Source: Congregibacter litoralis KT71 (GTDB lineage Bacteria; Pseudomonadota; Gammaproteobacteria; Pseudomonadales; Halieaceae). Taken from it: a DNA stretch of 64,000 bases. Made by a program: the position numbers and the translations under genes. The notes beneath the pieces are model-generated. The model saw only the letters and a list, made by a program, of their open reading frames with translations. It was not told where the DNA came from and ran no database searches. The stretch is from NCBI RefSeq assembly GCF_000153125.2, contig NZ_CM002299.1, forward strand, positions 1,368,324 to 1,432,323, read 5' to 3'. Positions 46,290 to 55,320 of the stretch are shown in pieces (position 1 is the first letter of the stretch; each line of letters opens with the position of its first letter).

Positions 46290-49200
46290 TCAGGAAGAAC
46301 TGTCGCTGACCGCCGGGGTATGGCCGCCGGGCCAGAAACGCTGACGGGCGATACGCAGTGTCTTTGCCACGTCTTCGCCGATGAGATATAGCGACGGCAC
46401 CAGGAGCAGGGTGACGAACAGCGCAAACAGGACGCCGAAGGACAGGGACAGCACCGCAGGTTTGAGAAACTGCGCGTTGGTGCTGCGCTCCGCCATGATG
46501 GGTATCAGACCGACGAAGGTGGTCACCGTGGTCAACAGGATCGGACGGAAGCGGTTGATCCCGGCTTCGATAACGGCCTCGAAGGTATCCAGGCCTCTTT
46601 CCCGCAAGCGACCGATGTAGTCCACCAGTACCAGGTTGTCATTGACGACGACGCCCGCCGCGGCACCGATGCCAAAGTAGGAAAACAGGGCCAGGGGTGT
46701 CGCAAAGATCAGGTGACCGAAGATCGCGCCCATAAAGCCAAAGGGTATGGCGGTCATGATAAGCAGGGGCAGCCAGTAGGAGCGGAAGGCGATGGCAATG
46801 AGCGCGTACATGGCAAATAGCGCGATGGAATAGAGCGAGACAATTTCATTAATGAACTGGTCCTCTTCTTCCTGGGCGCCGCCCTTGAGAATGACCAGTC
46901 CCGGATATTGCGCCTGAAGCTCATCAAGATAGTTATCGTCGATATCCCGTTTGATATCGCTGATGAGATCCTGCTCCAGATCCGCCCGTACATACACCAC
47001 GCGGTTCCCGTCACGCCGCTGGATCCGCTGAACGCCGCCCTGTAGCTCGACATCGGCGATGGCGAAAAGCGCTACTTCGCGACCGTCGGCGGTGCGAACT
47101 CTGAAGTCATTCAGACTGGACAGCGTGCGTCGCGCTTCCGTGGGATAGCGAACCATCACTTTGACATCGCCATTCGCCCGGGGAAGACGCTGAACCTCTT
47201 CACCAAAATAGGCCTGGCGTACCTGTCGGGACACATCGGCGAGGCGAATGCCCAGGGTCTCTGCACCGGGCTTGAGGCTCAGGACAATCTCGTCGGTCTC
47301 TCCCTGTTGGCTATCCCGGACATCCAGTACCCCGTTGTAGCTGCCGATCTTTGTCTGGAGTTCCTTGGATGCCGCGGTGAGAGCGTCTCCGTCGCGATGT
47401 CGCAGGAGATAGGTGATGTCCGCCCCGTTGTCGTTAAGGGTGTAATTCACCTGTATTTCGTCGGCATCGGGGATGTCGCCGACCAGGGCGCGCAAGCGCT
47501 CGGCGGCATCCCGGGCAGAGAGATCCCGAACTTCCGGTGGCGCGAGTTTGACGATGGCGATCACGCTGTCACGCCGCGAGCGGGTATACCAGCCCTCAAT
47601 AAGCTGCCCCGTGCCCTCGCCGGTGGTGCGCGCCGCTTCGTCCACCTCTTCCACCAGGGCGCGCTCCGCGGCCTGTAATTGATCAAGAACACTGAGGGCG
47701 CGGTCATAGGAGGTGCCCGGGGGCAGTTTCACGTCGACAACGATTTGCGAGCTCTCCACCTGGGGCATGAAGTAAAACTTCACCCAGCCGGTGCTGAACA
47801 GTCCGATGGCGATCATGAAGGCGCCTACAAAGGCACTGGCCGTGAGGTAGCGGCGCTCCACCGCCCAACGGAGCAGGGGCTGATATACCCCCTTCGCAAA
47901 GTTCGAGATGCTGTGCTCAATCTTTTGCTGGCGCAGCGCCAGACCCTTGAGATCTTTGCGGTGTGACAGGTCCCGAAGGTGGGAGGGGAGGATGAAAAAA
48001 GCCTCGATAAGAGAGATGGTCAGTGCTGCGGTAATGACGATGGATAGCTGGCGGGTGACCTGGGCGGCCTCGCCGGATACGAACAGCCAGGGTGCGAAGG
48101 CGATCATGGTGGTGAGGACGGCAAAGATGACGGGTCTGGACACCGCGAAGGCACCCTGGACGGCGGCTTCACTGCCGCCACCCATCTCATGGGCATGGTG
48201 ATGAATGCTCTCGCCCACGACAATGGCGTCATCCACCACGATGCCAAGGACCAGCAAGAAGGCAAAGGTAGACATCACGTTCAGAGAAACATCGTTGACG
48301 GGGAGTATGGAAAAAGTACCAAGAAACGCGACACCGATGCCCGCGGTCACCCAGAGCGCAACCCGGGGTCGCAAGGTCAGGATCAGGACCAGAAAAACCA
48401 GTGCCAGGCCGAGATAGGAGGACTTGCCGATGAGCTCCATGCGCTCGCTGTAAATGTCTGCCGTATCAAACCACATGGACAGCTCAATCCCCTCGGGAAG
48501 GCTGCTGCGACGCTCTTCCATCCAGGCATGCACCGCTTCACTGGCTTTTACGACCTGCATATTGTCGCTGCTCTGGACCTGCAGGAGCACCGCTGGCTGC
48601 CCGTTCATCGTGGCGAGGATTTCATTGTCCTCGAAGCCATCAATGACCCGTGCGACATCACCGACCCTGATCGTGCCGCCGTCGGCACTCTGGCGAATGA
48701 TGATTCGCGAAAAGTCCTGCTCCGTGTCCGCAAGATTGCGAGCGCGAATCTGCACGTCACCCGTGGCGGTGCGCACCTGTCCCGAGGAGAGGTTGATGGA
48801 GCTGGCGCGGATTGCATCGGCAACCTCAGCAAAGGACAGGGCATATTGCCGCAGACTGGCTTCGGACAATTCTATGGTGACCTCTTCCCGACGGGTGCCG
48901 AAGAGCTCGATGGTCGAAACCCAGGGGAGGGTGGCGACCTCGCGACGCAGATCCTCAGAAAGGCGGGTCAGCTCCCGTTCACTGACGTCACCATGGACCG
49001 CAACCCGGAGCATCTCCTGCTTGAACTGGCTGCGCCTCACGCGCGGGTTTTCGATATCCCGGGGCAGAGAAGTGACGGAGTCCACGGCATTCTTCACGTC
49101 GTTGAGAAAGCCGTTAATGTCGACGCCGGGGAAGGTAGAGACGGTAATCTCAGCCATGCTTTCCACGGCGGTAGAGTAGATGTGATTGATTTGATCGAGG

Positions 49201-49421
49201 TCCTTAAGCCGATCCTCGATGCGCGAGATGATTTGCTCTTCCACTTCCTGGGGAGCTGCACCGGGCCAGATGACCTCGATGTTGGCCTGGTAGGGTTTTA
49301 CCTGGGGAAAGGCTTCCCGCTCCATGGACAGAAAACCCACGAGGCCTGCCAGCAAGATGCCCACCATAAGGAGGTTCGACGCGACGGGGTTATGTACCCA
49401 CCAGGAGATCAGGCGCTTCAT
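46290..49421 (-). CDS. RND-family efflux transporter permease
   Basis: A 1043-residue RND transporter of the HAE-1 type (AcrB/MdtB/MexB relatives), with twelve membrane segments and two large periplasmic loops. TM4 carries LGIVVDDAIVVGES with the proton-relay Asp pair. The N-terminus starts LISWWVHNPVASNLLMVG and the porter region includes PWVSTIELFGTRREEVTIEL. The substrate cannot be predicted; the AcrB-like long form usually exports drugs or amphiphiles. It follows the adaptor gene by two bases. An outer-membrane channel gene is not present in the window. Confidence 0.92.
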   Translation of the reverse strand: MKRLISWWVHNPVASNLLMVGILLAGLVGFLSMEREAFPQVKPYQANIEVIWPGAAPQEVEEQIISRIEDRLKDLDQINHIYSTAVESMAEITVSTFPGVDINGFLNDVKNAVDSVTSLPRDIENPRVRRSQFKQEMLRVAVHGDVSERELTRLSEDLRREVATLPWVSTIELFGTRREEVTIELSEASLRQYALSFAEVADAIRASSINLSSGQVRTATGDVQIRARNLADTEQDFSRIIIRQSADGGTIRVGDVARVIDGFEDNEILATMNGQPAVLLQVQSSDNMQVVKASEAVHAWMEERRSSLPEGIELSMWFDTADIYSERMELIGKSSYLGLALVFLVLILTLRPRVALWVTAGIGVAFLGTFSILPVNDVSLNVMSTFAFLLVLGIVVDDAIVVGESIHHHAHEMGGGSEAAVQGAFAVSRPVIFAVLTTMIAFAPWLFVSGEAAQVTRQLSIVITAALTISLIEAFFILPSHLRDLSHRKDLKGLALRQQKIEHSISNFAKGVYQPLLRWAVERRYLTASAFVGAFMIAIGLFSTGWVKFYFMPQVESSQIVVDVKLPPGTSYDRALSVLDQLQAAERALVEEVDEAARTTGEGTGQLIEGWYTRSRRDSVIAIVKLAPPEVRDLSARDAAERLRALVGDIPDADEIQVNYTLNDNGADITYLLRHRDGDALTAASKELQTKIGSYNGVLDVRDSQQGETDEIVLSLKPGAETLGIRLADVSRQVRQAYFGEEVQRLPRANGDVKVMVRYPTEARRTLSSLNDFRVRTADGREVALFAIADVELQGGVQRIQRRDGNRVVYVRADLEQDLISDIKRDIDDNYLDELQAQYPGLVILKGGAQEEEDQFINEIVSLYSIALFAMYALIAIAFRSYWLPLLIMTAIPFGFMGAIFGHLIFATPLALFSYFGIGAAAGVVVNDNLVLVDYIGRLRERGLDTFEAVIEAGINRFRPILLTTVTTFVGLIPIMAERSTNAQFLKPAVLSLSFGVLFALFVTLLLVPSLYLIGEDVAKTLRIARQRFWPGGHTPAVSDSSS

Positions 49422-49423
49422 AA

Positions 49424-50602
49424 TCAGTTTTCCCGAGCCGCAAAGCGACGCTCATCGATGGTCGATAGGGCCATACCCGAAATGGGGTTGCGCAGTGCAG
49501 AGACGACGAGGCGCTCGCCGGGGCGGAGCCCTTTACTGATAATTGCGTGCTCCGCGCTGGTGTGGGCAACTTCCGCCGTGCGGATATCAAGGAGTCCGCT
49601 GGAATCCACAACGAATAGCTGGTTACCGGGACGGAGGCCCTTGCTGGGTATGCGCACGGTGTTTTCGAGGCTTCTGCCCACGACCTCGGCCTCCACAAAC
49701 AGTCCCACGGCGAGGGGCATGCCCTCCTCGGACCGCCCGAGGCCATAGGGATCCTCCACTTCCGCCGTCGCGTAGATCAGGCGCGTGCTCGCATCGACGG
49801 CAGCGTCGATGCGCACCAGGTGGCCGGTCCAGTGTTGAGTGATGCCAGCGACGTCCGCGGTGAAGGCGACCTCCGGTGCGGTATTCCCGTCGGCGGCAAA
49901 ACCGATGGGCAGGCCCAGGGCAGAGAGCTGACGGTTGTTAAGAGGCAGGCGAACTTCGACGCGATCCGTGGAAAACACTTCGCCGAGCATGGATCCGGTG
50001 TTGATTACCTCGCCAATGTGGACACTGGTGCTTGCTACGCGGCCCTCGAAGGGCAGGCGGATGTTCGTGCGTTCAAGATTCAGTCGGGCGAGATCCAGAG
50101 CGGCAAGGGCAGCCTCCCGGCGGGCTTTCGCCTCGGCAATTTGCGGCTTTTTAAGGGACAGGCTGGAGGCGTTGGGAATATCCCGCAGTTGCTTTCGCGC
50201 CACGTCGGCGTCAGCGAGGGCCTGCTCTACGGAGAGTTCCGCCGCAGCCACCGCCGCCTCGGCCTCCCGCAGGGCCAGACGATAGTCGCTGTCATCGATT
50301 TTCAGGAGGACGGTGTCGGGATTGAAGCGCCCTCCTTCCACGTATTCCGGTGACACAGATACCACGCGGCCGCCTACCTGCGCCGTAAGATTGATCATCG
50401 TGCGGGCGCGCACCTCGCCCTGGGTCTGCACGTTTAACACTGCATCACTGCGCTCCGCGAGGTGTGTGTACACCGTGACAGGGCGGGGGGGCGCCTCGTC
50501 GGTTTGAGGCTCCGGAGCGGTGGCTTTGAGGAGGAAAACGACACCGACGGCGCCTGCGAGTACCAGTACGGGTCCGCTCAACTTCAGCAGTTTTGACCTC
50601 AT
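49424..50602 (-). CDS. RND efflux periplasmic adaptor (membrane fusion protein)
   Basis: A 392-residue adaptor of the HlyD/AcrA family. One N-terminal hydrophobic segment (residues 8-27) anchors it; then come a biotinyl-lipoyl-like part (AQVGGRVVSVSPEYVEGGRF), a coiled-coil hairpin (DYRLALREAEAAVAAAELSV, then AEAKARREAALAALDLARLN), and a beta-barrel domain with FEGRVASTSVHIGEVINTGSM. No lipobox cysteine, so it is membrane-anchored. It leads the pump operon and is divergent from the CoA-transferase gene. Confidence 0.92.
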   Translation of the reverse strand: MRSKLLKLSGPVLVLAGAVGVVFLLKATAPEPQTDEAPPRPVTVYTHLAERSDAVLNVQTQGEVRARTMINLTAQVGGRVVSVSPEYVEGGRFNPDTVLLKIDDSDYRLALREAEAAVAAAELSVEQALADADVARKQLRDIPNASSLSLKKPQIAEAKARREAALAALDLARLNLERTNIRLPFEGRVASTSVHIGEVINTGSMLGEVFSTDRVEVRLPLNNRQLSALGLPIGFAADGNTAPEVAFTADVAGITQHWTGHLVRIDAAVDASTRLIYATAEVEDPYGLGRSEEGMPLAVGLFVEAEVVGRSLENTVRIPSKGLRPGNQLFVVDSSGLLDIRTAEVAHTSAEHAIISKGLRPGERLVVSALRNPISGMALSTIDERRFAAREN

Positions 50603-50739
50603 TCAATTCCCCTGATGCAGTAGTTAGAAAAAGCGTCGACAGTATCTTGCGCTAGCGCGGCGGCGGCAACGCTGTTTATCGCTGCATGGCGTCGCTTGGT
50701 CGCAATGCGCGGCCACCGCGCGCCCTCGCTTTATTTTTC

Positions 50740-50762
50740 AAAATGAAATACTGTTTCGTTTT
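50740..50762. promoter_or_regulatory. Palindromic operator / candidate activator site
   Basis: A 23 bp imperfect palindrome: AAAAtGAAAtA and TgTTTCgTTTT around the central C50751. The half-site GAAA...TTTC spaced by five bases resembles sites bound by helix-turn-helix dimers. It lies about 117 bp upstream of the -24 element, the usual distance for sigma-54 activator sites, but it is also 138 bp before the divergent RND operon and could be a TetR-type operator for that. Confidence 0.45.
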
Positions 50763-50836
50763 AAATGAAAATCACCGGTCGATAGACGCTGAGCTTACAT
50801 CAAGGGGATGGCGCTAGCTTGCTTAAATGGCTGAAA

Positions 50837-50849
50837 AATCAGTAATTTT
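50837..50849 (+). promoter_or_regulatory. IHF-like site
   Basis: AATCAGTAATTTT matches the IHF consensus WATCAANNNNTTR except at the sixth and last positions. It lies between the palindrome and the sigma-54 promoter, where IHF commonly bends DNA. Weak on its own, suggestive in context. Confidence 0.28.
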
Positions 50850-50877
50850 TGAAGAACTTTGCCGTTTTGAACGCTGT

Positions 50878-50892
50878 TGGACTGATTCTTGC
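50878..50892 (+). promoter_or_regulatory. Candidate sigma-54 (-24/-12) promoter
   Basis: TGGACTGATTCTTGC has GG at 50879-50880 and GC at 50891-50892 with ten bases between, the fixed spacing of sigma-54 promoters, and a perfect TTGC at -12. The inner -24 bases differ from the consensus TGGCACG. Transcription would start near 50904, 122 bp before the CoA-transferase ATG. The cluster encodes its own sigma-54-type activator at 57.8-59.4 kb, which strengthens the call. Confidence 0.55.
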
Positions 50893-51025
50893 GATCTCAA
50901 ACCGCACAGCGTGGCAAGCGGTGACAAAGCCGAAGCCTTGGGGCGCCCCGCAGCGATCAGTGCATGCTGTCCGGCGTGGCTGCTTCGATAAAGGAGCGCA
51001 TTAGAAAAGCAATAGGAGCGACCGT

Positions 51026-52225
51026 ATGGCAAAACCCCTTCGCGGCGTGAGAGTTCTGGATCTTACGCACATGCTTTCGGGGCCCTATGGCGCGATGATT
51101 CTCGCCGACCTGGGTGCGGAAACGATCAAGGTCGAGCCCCTGAAGGGTGAGGGGACGCGCAAGCTTCTCGCGAACGATCCCAAAAATTCACTCAAAGGGC
51201 AGGGCGCCTATTACGTCACCCTGAACCGAAACAAACAGAGCGTTGCCCTGGATCTCAAGAGCGAGGCGGGCCTGGAAGTGTTTTACGACCTGGTGCGCAA
51301 CAGCGACATCGTCGTGGAAAACTTCAGCGCCGGTGTGGCGGCTAAGTTAAAAATTGATTTCACCCATCTCAAAGAGGTCAACCCACGCATCATTACCTGC
51401 TCCATCTCCGGCTTCGGCTCCGGAGGACCCAACTATCAGCGACCGGCCTTTGACCAGGTCGTGCAGGCCATTGGCGGCGGCATGTCCATCACCGGGCAGG
51501 ACGCCGGTCAGCCAACCCGGGCCGGCATTCCCATCGGTGACCTCGGGGGCGGCATGTTTGGTGTCATGGGCGTTCTGGCTGCGCTTTACGAGCGGGAGCA
51601 GAGTGGCCTGGGCCAGCATGTCGACATCTCCATGCTCGACTGCCAGATATCTATGCTCAATTACATGGCCACCATGTATTTTCTCTCGGGAGACGTTCCC
51701 CACCCCATCGGGAACAGCCACTTTGTCCATGTGCCCTACAACAGCTATCCCACGGCCAACGGTCACATCATTATCGCGGTGATCTTCGACAGTTTCTGGG
51801 ACAACCTGTTGGAGGTCATTGATGAGCCGGCGTTTCGGGAAGAGAAGTACCGAACGCAGCCCGCGCGCCTGGCGGACAAGGCGTTTATTGACCGGCGCCT
51901 CGGCGAGATTCTCAGCACCCGGGATTCCGAGTATTGGCTGGAGAGGCTCACGGAAAAGCGCATCCCCTGTGCCCGGGTAAACACTCTCGAAGAAGCTCTG
52001 GCAGACGAGCAGGTGCTGTCTCGAAATATGGTGGTGGAACTCAAGCATCCCGAAGGTGGCAGCACCCGCGGTCCGGGTAATCCCATCAAATTGTCGCGCA
52101 CGGATGAAGAGAGCTTCTCTCCGGCGCCCCTCCTCGGACAGCATACGGAGACTGTTTTGAAAGAGCTCCTTGGCTACAGCGACGGTCAGCTGGCAAGTCT
52201 GCGCCAGACAGGAGCCGTGGCATGA
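51026..52225 (+). CDS. Class III (CaiB/BaiF) CoA-transferase
   Basis: A 399-residue family III CoA-transferase, which moves CoA between carboxylic acids through aspartyl intermediates. The catalytic Asp is Asp172 in IPIGDLGGGMFG (Asp169 in formyl-CoA transferase); GVRVLDLTHMLSGPYGAMILADLGAE at the start and LDLKSEAGLEVFYDLVRNSD (near 70) are diagnostic. The donor and acceptor are unknown: the human relative SUGCT uses glutarate and hydroxymethylglutarate, which fits the adjacent lyase. Starts after AGGAG, and overlaps the next gene by four bases. Confidence 0.92.
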   Translation: MAKPLRGVRVLDLTHMLSGPYGAMILADLGAETIKVEPLKGEGTRKLLANDPKNSLKGQGAYYVTLNRNKQSVALDLKSEAGLEVFYDLVRNSDIVVENFSAGVAAKLKIDFTHLKEVNPRIITCSISGFGSGGPNYQRPAFDQVVQAIGGGMSITGQDAGQPTRAGIPIGDLGGGMFGVMGVLAALYEREQSGLGQHVDISMLDCQISMLNYMATMYFLSGDVPHPIGNSHFVHVPYNSYPTANGHIIIAVIFDSFWDNLLEVIDEPAFREEKYRTQPARLADKAFIDRRLGEILSTRDSEYWLERLTEKRIPCARVNTLEEALADEQVLSRNMVVELKHPEGGSTRGPGNPIKLSRTDEESFSPAPLLGQHTETVLKELLGYSDGQLASLRQTGAVA

Positions 52226-53121
52226 AAGACCGCATCATCATCAACGAGGTAGGACCCCGCGACGGGCTTCAGAGTCAGGACGGCGCTCTGACCCTGGATC
52301 AGCGGTTTGCCTTTGTCGAGGCGGTGCTCGATGCCGGCATCCGGCACTGCGAGATGGGCAGCTTTGTATCGCCCAAAGCGGTGCCCCAGATGGCCGGCAC
52401 CGGTGATCTCGCGCGCCGCCTCGGACACCGAGAAGGCGTCGAGCTCAGTGCCCTCGTACCGAATATGAAGGGTTATGAGCTGGCCCGAGATGCCGGCGTT
52501 AACACCATGGCCGTGGTGGTGTCGGCCACGGAGACCATGAATCAGAAGAACATCAATCTGAGCATGGAGCAGACCCTCGAGGTGGCCCGGGCCGTTATCG
52601 AGCGTGGCCACGGTGATGGCAACCGGGTACAGGCCTACCTGGCCGTAGCCTTTGAGTGTCCCTTTGAAGGGTCCGTAGATCCCGGATATGTCCGCAGCCT
52701 CGCGGCACAGCTTCTGGAGGCGGGCGCGTCGGAACTGGTTATCGCCGACACCATCGGCGCGGCCAATCCCGCGCAGGTCAAGTCGCTGATGTCGGCCCTG
52801 GGCGACGAGCACGACAGCGCACAGCTCGCCTGTCATTTTCACGACACCCGGGCCCTGGGTCTGGCAAATATCTTCGCCGCGATGGAGAGTGGTATTCGAC
52901 GTTTTGATGCCTCCGTCGGAGGCCTTGGCGGCTGTCCTTTTGCGCCAGGCGCCAAGGGCAATGTGGCGACGGAAGATGTGGTGATGATGGCGGAGCAGAT
53001 GGGGTTTACGACGGGCGTAGACATGCCGGCGCTCTTGGGCGTGGTGAACCTGATGAGCGAAATGCTCGGCCGTCCCCAGGGCGGAAGAGCGCATTACTGG
53101 CTCACACGTAACGCCGCCTGA
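52222..53121 (+). CDS. HMG-CoA lyase-like enzyme
   Basis: A 299-residue TIM-barrel lyase of the DRE-TIM family. The sequence shows VGPRDGLQSQ with the catalytic Arg and Asp, FVSPKAVPQM, the metal-binding His pair in CHFHDT (His205/His207) and the flexible-loop signature GGLGGCPFAPGAKGN with Cys238. Canonical HMG-CoA lyase cleaves HMG-CoA to acetyl-CoA and acetoacetate. Here HCHDTYG reads HFHDTRA and ALGCPYEG reads AFECPFEG, so the acyl-CoA substrate may differ. The ATGA overlap with the CoA-transferase suggests the transferase activates an acid that this enzyme then cleaves. Confidence 0.9.
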   Translation: MKDRIIINEVGPRDGLQSQDGALTLDQRFAFVEAVLDAGIRHCEMGSFVSPKAVPQMAGTGDLARRLGHREGVELSALVPNMKGYELARDAGVNTMAVVVSATETMNQKNINLSMEQTLEVARAVIERGHGDGNRVQAYLAVAFECPFEGSVDPGYVRSLAAQLLEAGASELVIADTIGAANPAQVKSLMSALGDEHDSAQLACHFHDTRALGLANIFAAMESGIRRFDASVGGLGGCPFAPGAKGNVATEDVVMMAEQMGFTTGVDMPALLGVVNLMSEMLGRPQGGRAHYWLTRNAA

Positions 53122-53219
53122 GTGCAAAAAACACCGTAGGACATTTTTTTGGAAGCGCGACTCGGGTGGGCGGGCGCAAGAAAGATCATTGATAAGCACA
53201 CAGGGGAGAAGGACGAGGA

Positions 53220-55319
53220 ATGAGTTACCGATTAGGCGTAGATGTAGGCGGAACCTTCACGGATTTTCTGCTGCTTAACGAAGAGAACGGAGAAACCTTC
53301 ACGGCCAAAGTTCCATCAACGCCGGAAGATTCCTCCATCGGTGTGCTCAACGGCATTGCGCGAATCTGCGATGAGTCCGGCGTTGATCCCGGGGAAATCG
53401 AGCTGGTGATGCATGGAACCACCGTTGCGACCAATGCCGTGCTGACCGGGCGCGGTGCCCGCGTGGGCCTGGTGACCACCGCCGGCTTTGAAGACACTTT
53501 GCAGGTAGCGAGATCCTATTGCCCCGGTGGTCTTGGTGGTTGGGTCAGCTTTGTAAAGGATCCGCTCCTGGCCCCCCTGGAGCTGACGATTGGTGCCCGG
53601 GGCCGCATCAGCGCCGATGGCGAGGTGGTAGAACCCCTGGATGAAGATACGCTGCGGCGAGACCTTCAGACCCTCCGTGACCGCGGTGAGGTGGAGGCGC
53701 TCACTATCTGTCTCATCAACGCCTACATCAATTCCGAGCACGAGCGTCAGGTGGCCGCGATAGCGGCGGAGATCTTTGGTGACACGCCCATTTCCGTATC
53801 CAGCGATGTGGTGCCGGAAATGCAGGAGTATGAGCGTACGGAAACCACCGTCGTAAACTCCTACGTGCGTCCGGAGGTCGCGCGCTACGTCAACAATCTC
53901 CAGGGCGCCCTCGATGAGCGCCTGGGCGATGGTGCCCAGCTGTCTATTCTGCGCTCCGATGGCGGTCTGGCGTCAGCCCGTGCCGCTGCGGATTCGCCGG
54001 TGAATCTTCTGATGAGCGGCCCTGCCGGCGGTGTGGCGGGCGCCATCTACTTTTGCGAGCGGGCGGGCTACCGCGACATTCTTACCTTCGATATGGGCGG
54101 CACCTCCACGGACGTGGCATTGATTCAGGACGCCCGGGCGCGGGTCCGCCGGGAAACCATTGTTGGAGACGTGCGTGTCCGGGCGCCTTCGGTGGATGTG
54201 CGCACCGTGGGTGCCGGTGGTGGATCCATCGCCTTCGTACCGGAGTTGACCAAGGCCCTGCGCGTGGGGCCGGAGTCCGCCGGTGCCGTACCCGGCCCCG
54301 CCTGCTACATGAAGGGTGGTGAGGAGCCGACGGTCTGCGATGCCAACGTCGTGTTGGGTTATCTTCCATCGGATGTCCAACTCGGCGGGAAGATGAATAT
54401 TAATCGCGATGCCTCGGAAAAAGCCGTGCAGAAAGTCGCCGATGCCATGGGTATCGGTATCATGGAAGCGGCAGAGGGCATCATCAAGATCGTCAATGAA
54501 TCCATGTTCGGCGCCCTCCGACTGGTATCCGTGGAACAGGGCTACGACCCCCGGGATTTTGCCCTCGTAGGCTTTGGTGGTGCGGGACCCCTCCATGCCA
54601 ATGCCCTGGGGATACTCACGGATGCCTGGCCGGTGATCGTCCCTCCCGGTCCCGGTGTGCTCTGTGCTTATGGTGATGCAACCACCCAGGTACAGGACGA
54701 GGCGGCGCGGACCTATCTCATGATGGCCGGCGATCTCAGCGACGAGCAGATGCTGACGGATCTCCACGAGCTGCGTGATCGCGCCGGGGAATCCCTGCGT
54801 GCCGATGGCATACCCGATGACGAGCAGGAAGTGTCCTACCAGGCGGATTTGCGCTACGCGGGTCAGGCGTTCCAGATCACCGTGGACTTCGACGAGAAGG
54901 AGCTTGTGGAGAAGGGCGTCGCGCTGCTCACGGAAGCTTTTGATGCGGAGCATGAACAGCTGTTCACCTTTAAGCTGGGGGACGGCCACGAAATACTCAT
55001 GATTCGCGCCGTGGTAAAAGCGGCGGCGCGCAAGATTGCGGACAAGCGCATCGGTGTGAGCGAAAACTCTCTGGAGCAGTGCAAGATCCACGACAGTCGC
55101 TTCTATTTTGAAGGCGCCTGGCATGAGGCGCCCATCTACGATCGTGGAGGCCTCCACGAAAACCTGGAGGTAGCGGGGCCCTGCGTTGTGGCCGAGATGG
55201 ACTCTACGACGGTGGTGCTTCCCGGCTACGGTGCCAGGGTCGATGCCGTGGGCAACCTGTTGATCAACCCCGGCCCGGCTAGTTCAAATCACGTTAACGC
55301 CAGTAAGGGAGGTGCCTGA
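53220..55319 (+). CDS. hyuA: Hydantoinase A / acetone-carboxylase beta-like (HyuA) subunit
   Basis: A 699-residue HyuA-family protein with an actin-like ATPase fold. Motifs: DVGGTFTDFLLL (residues 8-19), HGTTVATNAV near 66, SGPAGGVAGA near 265, FDMGGTSTDVALI near 287 and GFGGAGPLHANALGI near 447. Members include N-methylhydantoinase (ATP-hydrolysing), 5-oxoprolinase and subunits of acetone and acetophenone carboxylase. Only the ATPase part is present; the partner is the next gene. It starts 98 bp after the lyase with GGGGAGAAGGA upstream, so it has its own strong ribosome site. Confidence 0.9.
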   Translation: MSYRLGVDVGGTFTDFLLLNEENGETFTAKVPSTPEDSSIGVLNGIARICDESGVDPGEIELVMHGTTVATNAVLTGRGARVGLVTTAGFEDTLQVARSYCPGGLGGWVSFVKDPLLAPLELTIGARGRISADGEVVEPLDEDTLRRDLQTLRDRGEVEALTICLINAYINSEHERQVAAIAAEIFGDTPISVSSDVVPEMQEYERTETTVVNSYVRPEVARYVNNLQGALDERLGDGAQLSILRSDGGLASARAAADSPVNLLMSGPAGGVAGAIYFCERAGYRDILTFDMGGTSTDVALIQDARARVRRETIVGDVRVRAPSVDVRTVGAGGGSIAFVPELTKALRVGPESAGAVPGPACYMKGGEEPTVCDANVVLGYLPSDVQLGGKMNINRDASEKAVQKVADAMGIGIMEAAEGIIKIVNESMFGALRLVSVEQGYDPRDFALVGFGGAGPLHANALGILTDAWPVIVPPGPGVLCAYGDATTQVQDEAARTYLMMAGDLSDEQMLTDLHELRDRAGESLRADGIPDDEQEVSYQADLRYAGQAFQITVDFDEKELVEKGVALLTEAFDAEHEQLFTFKLGDGHEILMIRAVVKAAARKIADKRIGVSENSLEQCKIHDSRFYFEGAWHEAPIYDRGGLHENLEVAGPCVVAEMDSTTVVLPGYGARVDAVGNLLINPGPASSNHVNASKGGA

Positions 55320-55320
55320 G

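Larger units (their letters stand above)
50603..51025. other. 423 bp divergent regulatory region
   Basis: No gene is supported here. From the left it holds a short GC hairpin (GCGCGG-CCA-CCGCGC at 50707-50721), an AT-rich palindrome at 50740-50762, a sequence resembling an IHF site at 50837-50849 and a sigma-54-type promoter at 50878-50892, then a 120 bp leader ending in an AGGAG ribosome site for the CoA-transferase gene. A weak sigma-70 pair (TTGCTT at 50819, TAATTT at 50843, 18 bp apart) also lies here. The promoter of the RND operon must lie in the left half. Confidence 0.55.

Noticed and set aside
48189..49748. A 519-codon open frame opposite the RND permease and adaptor
   Set aside because: It spans two real genes on the other strand and shows no known motif.
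50809..50822. TGGCGCTAGCTTGC as a sigma-54 promoter
   Set aside because: The distance between GG and GC is nine bases instead of ten; the spacing is strict, and a better candidate lies 70 bp downstream.
53164..53179. GG and GC ten bases apart in front of hyuA
   Set aside because: The tract is merely G-rich and lacks TTGC; it does not look like a promoter.
53973..55157. A 394-codon frame opposite hyuA
   Set aside because: The composition follows the complementary strand of hyuA and no domain can be recognised.
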